Assembly (NCBI GenBank): GCA_913041095.1
Contig: CAJWIB010000130.1
Location: 1-7,179 of the forward strand
Source of the DNA: an uncultured Rhodospirillaceae bacterium
Lineage (GTDB): Bacteria; Pseudomonadota; Alphaproteobacteria; Rhodospirillales; UBA2165
Direction: 5' to 3'
Length of the DNA: 7,179 bases
The notes under the pieces: generated by a model
Told to the model about the DNA's origin: nothing
The model's database searches: none
The model's input: the letters and a program-made list of their open reading frames with translations, nothing else
Translations under genes and position numbers: made by a program
Shown: piece after piece, positions 1 to 4,334 of the stretch
Position numbering within the stretch: position 1 is the first letter of the stretch
Layout of the letters: each line of letters begins with the position of its first letter

Positions 1-113
1 ATCGCCATCAGGGATGCATCCCGCCGGTGGGCGCCGATCATCGGCAGCGTGCCTTGCAGAGCCGCCACAAAAAGCGCCAAGATCAGAGCAAAATGGCCAA
101 TTTCAACGATCAT
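1..113 (-). CDS. ccmF: Cytochrome c heme lyase subunit CcmF, N-terminal fragment (runs off the left edge)
   Basis: Only the first 37 codons are present. The translation begins MIVEIGHFALILALFVAA and continues to about ...MIGAHRRDASLMA, the typical start of CcmF: a short periplasmic lead followed by the first transmembrane helix. CcmF is a large polytopic inner-membrane protein of the heme-handling family. With CcmH it takes heme from holo-CcmE and attaches it to the CXXCH cysteines of apocytochrome c in the periplasm. The ATG at 113-111 is preceded by a purine-rich AGAGAAG a few bases upstream, inside the 25-nt gap after the ccmE stop, so it is probably translated from the same mRNA. The identification rests on the N-terminal match and on position directly after ccmE, as in the E. 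coli order ccmABCDEF. Integrity of the rest of the gene cannot be judged. Confidence 0.88.
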   Translation of the reverse strand, partial: MIVEIGHFALILALFVAALQGTLPMIGAHRRDASLMA

Positions 114-138
114 GCTGTCTTCTCTGATGAGCCTCTAT

Positions 139-603
139 TTATTTCTCTTTTGCCACGGGCTTCCATTGTCCGGATTTTTTCAACGCTTCAGCAACTTCCG
201 GCGGCATATAGGTTTCATCATGTTTGGCGAGTACTTCGGTGGCAGTAAAGACCGCATTATTATAACGCCCTTCGGCGACAATTCCTTGACCTTCCCGAAA
301 AAGATCAGGCAAAATTCCCCGGAACTCTACCACAATGGACTTGTTGAGATCGGTCACTTTAAAGCGATTGGTCACACCATCGGCGGTTTTGCTGACACTG
401 CCTTTCTCGATCAAGCCACCGACCCGCAGCCGTTGGGTTGGCTTTAACTCGTTTTTGGCAAATTTCTCAGTGATTTCGGTTGGGTTATGGAAAAAAACAA
501 TATTGTCTTCGAAAGCAGTCAGGATTAGCGCCGCCGCCGCACCCAATACCAATAAGCAAAGCGCAATGAAGGACAGGCGACGATGTTTACGCTTTAACGC
601 CAT
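139..603 (-). CDS. ccmE: Periplasmic heme chaperone CcmE
   Basis: This 154-residue protein is the heme chaperone of System I cytochrome c maturation. It receives heme from CcmC/CcmD, binds it covalently in the periplasm, and hands it to CcmF/CcmH. A basic N-terminus (about residues 1-10) and a single hydrophobic anchor (about 11-31) give an N-in, periplasmic topology. The OB-fold domain follows. The diagnostic motif LAKHDETYMPPEV lies at residues 125-137, with the heme-attachment His at 128 and the conserved Tyr at 132. The length matches the family (about 150-160 residues). The ATG at 603 lies inside the last codons of ccmD (17-nt overlap), with TGAGGA 8 nt upstream as ribosome binding site. 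This is a typical translational-coupling layout. The C-terminal tail is Lys-rich. No anomaly is seen. Confidence 0.95.
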   Translation of the reverse strand: MALKRKHRRLSFIALCLLVLGAAAALILTAFEDNIVFFHNPTEITEKFAKNELKPTQRLRVGGLIEKGSVSKTADGVTNRFKVTDLNKSIVVEFRGILPDLFREGQGIVAEGRYNNAVFTATEVLAKHDETYMPPEVAEALKKSGQWKPVAKEK

Positions 604-760
604 CGGAGGTATCCTCAGGTTGCAGGGAATTTAATTCGGCCTCAGAGGTTTTTAGGAAGCGCTGGCTTTGGATCAGTATGCCGATCAGCACCAATGCCGA
701 CAGGCCAAAAGCCGAACAAATAAAAGAACCATAACCACCCATTGATAAAAATTCAGCCAT
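587..760 (-). CDS. ccmD: Heme exporter accessory protein CcmD (57 aa)
   Basis: Reading the minus strand from the ATG at 760 gives a 57-residue protein starting MAEFLSMGGYGSFI and ending ...EDTSDGVKA with a TAA at 589-587. It has one hydrophobic helix (about residues 11-30) followed by a polar, charged tail. The MGGYG segment just before the helix, the small size and the place between ccmC and ccmE are hallmarks of CcmD. CcmD is a small inner-membrane protein that associates with CcmC, CcmE and the CcmAB transporter and is needed to release holo-CcmE. The start is 3 nt after the ccmC TAG, with GGAAGG inside the end of ccmC as Shine-Dalgarno. The 3' end overlaps ccmE by 17 nt in another frame. 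The gene is short and easily missed by automatic calling. Confidence 0.9.
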   Translation of the reverse strand: MAEFLSMGGYGSFICSAFGLSALVLIGILIQSQRFLKTSEAELNSLQPEDTSDGVKA

Positions 761-763
761 CAA

Positions 764-1486
764 CTAGCCTTCCGCCTGGCGAATGCGCAGAGCGCGCACT
801 TTGTAGGCGCTGAGCTCAGCGCGGCTACGGATGAACAACACCCAAAAATAAAATGCGGTATAACCGACAGCCATTAACAATAATGGTGTCAGCATGCTGG
901 AGTGGATCGCCGGGCCGTCCATTTTGACGACGCTGGCTGGCTGATGCAGGGTGTTCCACCAGTCGACAGAAAATTTAATAATCGGCACATTGATAACGCC
1001 GACGATTGCCAATATTGCAGCAGCGCGGGCGCCGCGGGTTGGTTCATCAAACGCATTATACAAAACCATGTAGCCGAGATAGAGAAAGAACAGGATCAAT
1101 ACCGAGGTCAGCCGTGCATCCCACACCCACCAAGTTCCCCACATCGGCTTACCCCAAAGCGAGCCGGTGGCGAGCGCTAGAAAAGTAAAACAAGCGCCGA
1201 TTGGCGCTGTCGATTTAGCAACGATGTCGGCGACCATATGCCGCCAGATCAGTACCACGGCACTGGAAGCAGCGAGGGCAACATAACAAAACATAGCCAT
1301 CCAAGCGGCTGGTACATGGACATACATCATGCGCACGGTTTCGCTCTGCTGATAATCAGGGGGTGATTGGAAAAGAGAATAGTATAGCCCTGCACCCATA
1401 GTGATGAGTGTGACGACCATCGCAATCGGCTGCAGTTTCGATGTAAGACGCAGAAAACGGGTCGGATTGGCAAAATAGTTAAACAT
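764..1486 (-). CDS. ccmC: Heme-handling membrane protein CcmC
   Basis: CcmC binds heme on the periplasmic face of the inner membrane and loads it onto CcmE. From the ATG at 1486 the protein has 240 residues with six predicted membrane helices (about 20-38, 60-81, 94-110, 125-143, 154-171, 199-219). The heme-binding tryptophan-rich WWD motif WGKPMWGTWWVWD is at 111-123. The two axial-ligand histidines conserved in the family are at 57 (YVHVPAAW) and 181 (WNTLHQP). An in-frame TTG at 1495 would add three residues. That would place the His residues at 60 and 184, the E. coli positions. Neither start has a strong Shine-Dalgarno; ATG is preferred for its codon and the weak GAG 4 nt upstream. The gene is separated from ccmB by an unusual AT-rich gap with an FNR-like box and is followed almost directly by ccmD. 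Confidence 0.95.
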   Translation of the reverse strand: MFNYFANPTRFLRLTSKLQPIAMVVTLITMGAGLYYSLFQSPPDYQQSETVRMMYVHVPAAWMAMFCYVALAASSAVVLIWRHMVADIVAKSTAPIGACFTFLALATGSLWGKPMWGTWWVWDARLTSVLILFFLYLGYMVLYNAFDEPTRGARAAAILAIVGVINVPIIKFSVDWWNTLHQPASVVKMDGPAIHSSMLTPLLLMAVGYTAFYFWVLFIRSRAELSAYKVRALRIRQAEG

Positions 1487-1537
1487 GTTTCTCAACGGTG
1501 ATCTTAATTAAATTGCGGGGCATAATTTTCGGTACTG

Positions 1538-1543
1538 GATATA
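1538..1543 (-). promoter_or_regulatory. Candidate -10 element for ccmCDEF
   Basis: On the minus strand 1543-1538 reads TATATC and is preceded by C, giving CTATAT, a form common in alphaproteobacterial sigma-70 promoters. It is separated by exactly 22 nt from the FNR-like box at 1566-1579. This is the spacing expected when a box centred at -41.5 activates a class II promoter. Transcription would start near 1531, leaving a leader of about 45 nt before the ccmC ATG. A better match to consensus by sequence alone, TAAAAT at 1553-1548, lacks a suitably placed -35 or activator site. Confidence 0.4.
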
Positions 1544-1565
1544 GCTTATTTTAGCTAGATGCAAA

Positions 1566-1579
1566 TTGATCTTACTCAA
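1566..1579 (-). promoter_or_regulatory. FNR/FixK-family binding site upstream of ccmC
   Basis: The minus strand reads TTGAGTAAGATCAA, a perfect match to the core TTGA-N6-TCAA of FNR, Anr and FixK boxes. It differs at one position from the full E. coli FNR consensus TTGAT-N4-ATCAA. It lies in the AT-rich ccmB-ccmC gap, about 80 nt before the ccmC start, and is correctly spaced from a -10 candidate. The E. coli ccm operon is known to be activated by Fnr. Control of the downstream ccm genes by a CRP/FNR-family oxygen regulator is therefore plausible, but it is inferred from sequence only. Confidence 0.5.
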
Positions 1580-1595
1580 TAATACATTACTTTTT

Positions 1596-1610
1596 GGTAA
1601 TAATTTTACC
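1596..1610. repeat. Small inverted repeat just after ccmB
   Basis: GGTAA-TAATT-TTACC is a perfect 5-bp stem with a 5-nt loop, starting two bases after the ccmB stop codon. It overlaps a second possible hairpin, ATTAC (1586-1590) with GTAAT (1597-1601), so only one can form at a time. There is no T-tract after either stem on the minus strand, so neither is a convincing terminator. They could mark the 3' end of a processed ccmAB message or simply reflect AT-rich sequence. Confidence 0.25.
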
Positions 1611-1611
1611 C

Positions 1612-2289
1612 TCATTCGGCGGCTTGGCGAAGGGCGGCGGCACTGGCCCAGGGACACAACGCAAATGACGCCAACAACAAACCACCCAACACCAACAATT
1701 GCGGTTTACTCGGCAGATCGATAAGCGCAGCATCAACGGCGCTCACCCCAAATATCAAGGTGGGGATAAACAGCGGCAAAATCAACAGCGACAGTAAGAA
1801 GCCGCTTCGCCGCGCGCCCAAAATCAAGGCAGCTCCGATGGTGCCGATCAAACTTAGCGTTGGTGTGCCAAGCGCCAGCGCCGCAAGCAAGACGCCATAG
1901 CCCGACGTTTCCATATTCAATAACAGAGCCAATAATGGTGAGATAATGATTAGAGGCAGGCCCGTGGTCAGCCAATGAGCGATTGTCTTAGCTAATACTA
2001 AAAGTTCCAAAGGCTGGGGCGTTAAGATCAGCAAATCGAGACTGCCGTCTTCGAAATCTGTCTGGAACAAGCGATCCATCGACAACATCGCCGAAAGTAA
2101 CGCCGCCACCCAAATAACGCCAGCGCTGATGCGGGTCAGGATACCGGGTTCCGGTCCGACGCCGAGCGGGAACAGTACCACAACTAGGACAAAAAACATC
2201 ACCACCATCATGCTATCCGCACCATGGCGAATGGCGAGGCGAATCTCGCGCTGGATCAAACTGGTAAAGACTTTCCAGAACACGTTCAT
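1612..2289 (-). CDS. ccmB: Heme exporter membrane subunit CcmB
   Basis: CcmB is the membrane subunit of the CcmAB ABC transporter, which with CcmC and CcmD uses ATP hydrolysis to release heme-loaded CcmE from CcmC. The 225-residue protein matches the usual length (about 220). It is strongly hydrophobic, with about six membrane segments. Family motifs are FPLGVGPEP at 40-48, RLFQTDFEDGSLDLL at 73-87 and GTIGAALILGARR at 149-161. The charged stretch around 73-84 corresponds to the conserved loop thought to contact the ATPase. The ATG overlaps the ccmA stop as ATGA, indicating translational coupling. AAGGA lies 9 nt upstream. The gene ends at a TGA at 1614-1612, followed by the AT-rich gap before ccmC instead of the usual tight junction. 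Confidence 0.95.
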   Translation of the reverse strand: MNVFWKVFTSLIQREIRLAIRHGADSMMVVMFFVLVVVLFPLGVGPEPGILTRISAGVIWVAALLSAMLSMDRLFQTDFEDGSLDLLILTPQPLELLVLAKTIAHWLTTGLPLIIISPLLALLLNMETSGYGVLLAALALGTPTLSLIGTIGAALILGARRSGFLLSLLILPLFIPTLIFGVSAVDAALIDLPSKPQLLVLGGLLLASFALCPWASAAALRQAAE

Positions 2290-2939
2290 GCCACGTTTTC
2301 CTTGGGGGCTTTCATATTATTGGTAAACTCGGAGATGTTGAGAACGTTACTTTCTGGGCTGAGCTCCTCATGAGTGGCGACAGCGACCAGACCGCCTTTT
2401 TCCTGATGCGCCGTTATAGCAGACCGAAGAACACCAACCGAGGCTTTATCCAGGGAATTTGCCGGTTCATCCAGCAGCCAAAGCGGCGCCGGGCTGGCGC
2501 AAATGCGGGCGAGATTGAGTCGCTTGCGCTGACCAGCTGATAAAAATCGCGCCGGCAGTGAGGCGAGATGGCTGAGTGAAAAATTTTCGAGTGCCTCGCC
2601 GACGCTGCGCTTTGCAGGATCGACGCCGCTCATCTCAGCCCAAAATGTGAGATTTTCTTCAACCGTTAGCACGGTTTTAATCGCATCTTGGTGGCCGATA
2701 TAATGCAGCAGATCCCTGTAGGTTTTGGCATTTTCCAGGGTGCTTTCACCATTCCACAAAATTTGACCGCCAACCGGTCGCAATAAGCCCGCCATCAAAC
2801 GCAGCAATGTTGATTTGCCGCTGCCATTGGGCCCGCGCAAGTAGAGCACTTCGCCTTCGCCAATCGCAAAGGTGAGCTTGGCGAAGACCACGCGCTCACC
2901 GCGAATACAGGTCAGATTATTGCCGGTAAATTCTGCCAT
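2286..2939 (-). CDS. ccmA: Heme exporter ATP-binding subunit CcmA
   Basis: CcmA is the cytoplasmic ABC ATPase that partners with CcmB. The 217-residue protein has a full set of nucleotide-binding motifs: Walker A GPNGSGKST at 36-44, Q-loop Gln84 in GHQD, ABC signature LSAGQRKRL at 133-141, Walker B LWLLDEP at 153-159 with catalytic Glu158, and the switch His190 in ATHEE. The short length, without a long C-terminal extension, and the signature LSAGQ are typical of CcmA. The ATG at 2939 has no good Shine-Dalgarno, and an in-frame stop lies further upstream with no intervening ATG, GTG or TTG that looks better. It is the first gene of the cluster. I could not identify a convincing promoter in the 79-nt gap up to the neighbouring gene. 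It overlaps ccmB by 4 nt. Confidence 0.95.
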   Translation of the reverse strand: MAEFTGNNLTCIRGERVVFAKLTFAIGEGEVLYLRGPNGSGKSTLLRLMAGLLRPVGGQILWNGESTLENAKTYRDLLHYIGHQDAIKTVLTVEENLTFWAEMSGVDPAKRSVGEALENFSLSHLASLPARFLSAGQRKRLNLARICASPAPLWLLDEPANSLDKASVGVLRSAITAHQEKGGLVAVATHEELSPESNVLNISEFTNNMKAPKENVA

Positions 2940-3018
2940 GGCCCATAGATATCTGAGGAAGACCCTCGAGACAATAAGATTAAAAATACTTCGATGGTTG
3001 ACCTAAGGGTGGTCTCGA

Positions 3019-3318
3019 TCAACTCACTGCTGTTAGCAATTTATTTTCTTCAGATTGCACCAGGGGTGCGGCTTTTTGCAGGAAAGCCAACCATTCGGGG
3101 ATTTTGAACAGCTCGTCCCGGCGGACCAGTCGGTCTTCATAGGACTTGTACTGCCAAATTAGAATTACCTGATTGGGGTCACCCACGTCCTGGCGATAAA
3201 AGCCGGTCAAATTGCCGCCAACCGGTAATTGGATTGGTAGCCCCTCGTCCTGGTAAAGCCTGACAAAGGTGGCGGCCTGGCCTGGGTGAATGGTATAAAG
3301 GCGCATTTCGATGAGCAT
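3019..3318 (-). CDS. NIPSNAP-family small protein
   Basis: This 99-residue soluble protein matches the NIPSNAP family, a dimeric alpha-beta-barrel-like (ferredoxin-like) fold of uncertain biochemical role. Visible signatures are the N-terminal MRLYTIHPGQ at 5-14, the central GDPNQVILIWQYKSYEDR at 46-63 followed by the RRDEL helix, and the C-terminal PEWLAFLQKAAPLV at 74-87. The order (beta strand, helix, strand, strand with NQV.. W.Y.S...R) is what the family shows. It has no signal peptide or membrane segment. The ATG at 3318 has GAGAGGA upstream with 9-nt spacing. An internal ATG at residue 5 would remove the first strand and is less likely. It runs in the same direction as the ccm genes, about 80 nt upstream of ccmA, so cotranscription with them is possible. 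It is divergent from the wrbA-like gene by 75 nt, which suggests shared regulation. The substrate is unknown. Confidence 0.85.
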   Translation of the reverse strand: MLIEMRLYTIHPGQAATFVRLYQDEGLPIQLPVGGNLTGFYRQDVGDPNQVILIWQYKSYEDRLVRRDELFKIPEWLAFLQKAAPLVQSEENKLLTAVS

Positions 3319-3393
3319 GGATGCTATTCCTCTCGGCTAAATTTTGCGGTACTTTAGGGGTGCACTTCATTGTTTGACAAGGGTAGTTAATTG

Positions 3394-4008
3394 ATGACGT
3401 CAGTTTTGGTTTTATTTCATAGCGTGACCGGCAGTACTTACCGGCTCGCCGAAGCCATTGCGGCGGGGATTGATAGTGTTGATGACTGTCAGGCGAATTT
3501 GCGACGGGTGCCGAAAATTGGAGGCTCGGAAGTCATTTTCGGTGGCAATGATATGGCTGAGCCCCGCGCTCAATTTGAACATGTTCCAGTGGCCAAGATT
3601 GAAGATTTAATCACGCACGATGCCCTTGCCATCGGCACCCCGGTTTATTTTGGAGCGCAAAGCTCGGCCTTGCGGTATTTCCTGGATCAAGCGGGTAAAT
3701 ACTGGATGGAAGGCACCTTGACCGGCAAACCGGCGACGGCGTTTGCCGGTGCTGGCTCAGGAGCCGGCCGGGAAGCAGCCCTGATGTCGCTCTGGAGCAC
3801 TTTCGCGGTGTTTGGCTTGACGATTGTGCCCCTGGGCACCCGTGCCCAAAATGTAACCCCTGCTGATCAGGTGACGGGTACAACGCCGTTTGGTGCGGCA
3901 ACGATCTCAGGTGGGAACGGGAAGCGGCCTTCAGATGCCGAGCTTGCCGCCGCCCGTATTCAGGGCCAGGCCCTGGCCGAAATTATGCTTAAATTGAAAG
4001 TAGATTAA
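3394..4008 (+). CDS. wrbA: WrbA-like FMN-dependent NAD(P)H:quinone oxidoreductase
   Basis: The 204-residue protein has the flavodoxin-like fold of WrbA, which reduces quinones with two electrons using NAD(P)H and FMN and is linked to oxidative-stress defence. The FMN phosphate loop is HSVTGSTYRL at 9-18. The segment GTPVYFG at 81-87, FLDQAGKYW at 96-104 and the C-terminal TTPFGAATISGGNG at 163-176 align with E. coli WrbA (GTPTRFG, FLDQTGGLW, GTPYGATTIAGGDG). The Trp near the active site (104) is kept. The adjacent His pair of E. coli WrbA (TLAHHGMVIVP) is replaced by Val139-Phe140 in TFAVFGLTIVP, so substrate use may differ. The length is slightly above the 198 residues of E. coli WrbA. AAGGG lies 10 nt before the ATG. 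An adjacent in-frame TTG at 3391 is an alternative start. The gene symbol is by family resemblance. Confidence 0.85.
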   Translation: MTSVLVLFHSVTGSTYRLAEAIAAGIDSVDDCQANLRRVPKIGGSEVIFGGNDMAEPRAQFEHVPVAKIEDLITHDALAIGTPVYFGAQSSALRYFLDQAGKYWMEGTLTGKPATAFAGAGSGAGREAALMSLWSTFAVFGLTIVPLGTRAQNVTPADQVTGTTPFGAATISGGNGKRPSDAELAAARIQGQALAEIMLKLKVD

Positions 4009-4056
4009 AAAAAGTGGCTGGAAAGAGGTGTCTCAGGGGGGGGACGCTTTCCAGCC
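4009..4056 (-). terminator. Intrinsic-terminator-like hairpin with T-tract on the minus strand
   Basis: GGCTGGAAAG (4016-4025) and CTTTCCAGCC (4047-4056) form a perfect 10-bp stem around a 21-nt loop. On the minus strand the stem is followed by AC and then seven T residues (4013 down to 4007, partly overlapping the TAA of the wrbA-like gene), the classic layout of a rho-independent terminator. On the plus strand the stem is followed only by GTTAAGTTAT, so it would be a weaker terminator for wrbA. There is no annotated minus-strand gene that would need it, which is the reason for suspecting a small RNA. It may work in both directions. Confidence 0.5.
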
Positions 4057-4066
4057 GTTAAGTTAT

Positions 4067-4082
4067 GGCAGACGAGACTGCC
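4067..4082. other. GC-rich hairpin in the wrbA-acnA gap
   Basis: GGCAG (4067-4071), loop ACGAGA, CTGCC (4078-4082) form a perfect 5-bp stem with a 6-nt loop. It lies 10 nt from the terminator-like hairpin. It could belong to a structured RNA on either strand. Confidence 0.3.
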
Positions 4083-4122
4083 TATGGGAGATAAGAGGGC
4101 CAGAGTGTGTGCCAATGTGCTG

Positions 4123-4159
4123 GCGACTCTCTTGATATCAGGAGGCCTGATAGAGTTGC
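4123..4159. other. Interrupted hairpin around a 17-nt palindrome
   Basis: TATCAGG (4136-4142), AGG, CCTGATA (4146-4152) is a perfect 7-bp inverted repeat with a 3-nt centre. Outside it GCGACTC (4123-4129) can pair with GAGTTGC (4153-4159) with one G-U pair (on the plus strand), leaving a 6-nt bulge on one side. As DNA the central palindrome could also be a protein-binding operator. Its left arm overlaps another possible stem at 4094-4130, so the two structures exclude each other. Confidence 0.35.
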
Positions 4160-4194
4160 ATTAAAGGGTTCAAATGTGGCGACAATATGCAGCA

Positions 4195-4225
4195 ATTATA
4201 ACGTTTTCGTGTCTTTATGGATCAA
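4195..4225 (-). promoter_or_regulatory. Candidate minus-strand promoter, with an overlapping plus-strand -10
   Basis: The minus strand has a consensus -10 TATAAT at 4200-4195 and a partial -35 TTGATC at 4225-4220, with a long 19-nt spacer. The same bases give TATAAC at 4197-4202 on the plus strand, which could serve acnA with a start near 4209 and a leader of about 126 nt. No good plus-strand -35 is visible. This AT-rich step is the best promoter candidate in the gap in either direction. Confidence 0.3.
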
Positions 4226-4322
4226 TTTGGCGCTAAAAAACCTCGTCTGAGGCTGGAGTTTTCTGCCCTCATGGTGTAGGCAAGGCCCCAATTCTAAAAC
4301 ACGTTTACGATCACCTAAATTT

Positions 4323-4328
4323 GAGGAG
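4323..4328 (+). promoter_or_regulatory. Strong Shine-Dalgarno site of acnA
   Basis: GAGGAG is placed 6 nt before the ATG at 4335. It is the best ribosome binding site in the window and fixes the acnA start. It suggests high translation, as expected for a TCA-cycle enzyme. Confidence 0.8.
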
Positions 4329-4334
4329 CACTGC

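Larger units (their letters stand above)
4009..4188 (-). ncRNA. Candidate small RNA antisense to the wrbA-acnA gap
   Basis: This is inferred, not recognised as a known family. On the minus strand a consensus -10 TATAAT (4200-4195) would start a transcript near 4188. Downstream are three local hairpins: one around the palindrome 4136-4152, a GC-rich 5-bp stem GGCAG/CTGCC at 4067-4082, and a 10-bp stem at 4016-4056 followed by ACTTTTTTT. The predicted RNA is about 180 nt and ends like an intrinsic-terminator small RNA. No long ORF is present in it. The loop of the last hairpin carries eight consecutive C residues in this orientation. The -35 (TTGATC, 4225-4220) is 19 nt from the -10, longer than ideal. 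An alternative is that the hairpins are the 3' UTR of the wrbA-like mRNA. Confidence 0.3.

Noticed and set aside
49..447. Plus-strand reading frame of 132 codons opposite ccmE/ccmF
   Set aside because: It is antisense to clear ccmE coding sequence, its translation resembles no family, and it has no ribosome binding site.
2997..3023. GTTGA...TCAAC inverted repeat between the NIPSNAP gene and ccmA
   Set aside because: The half-sites are 17 nt apart, too far for an FNR/FixK box, and the right arm overlaps the end of the NIPSNAP coding sequence.
3374..3379. TTGACA, a perfect -35 hexamer, just before the wrbA-like gene
   Set aside because: A -10 with normal spacing would fall at about 3397, inside the coding sequence, and no -10-like sequence is there.
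4009..4188. The candidate small RNA as 6S RNA
   Set aside because: The size fits, but the 5' and 3' ends do not pair into the long closing stem and central bubble that define 6S RNA.
4241..4252. CCTC-GTCT-GAGG mini hairpin next to A6 and a later TTTT, as a second terminator or attenuator
   Set aside because: The stem is only 4 bp (6 with weak pairs on the minus strand), too short to support a terminator call.
4291..4298. ATTCTAAA, resembling half of an Irr/ICE iron-control box, upstream of acnA
   Set aside because: The other half-site is not present at the expected distance; one AT-rich half-site is likely by chance.
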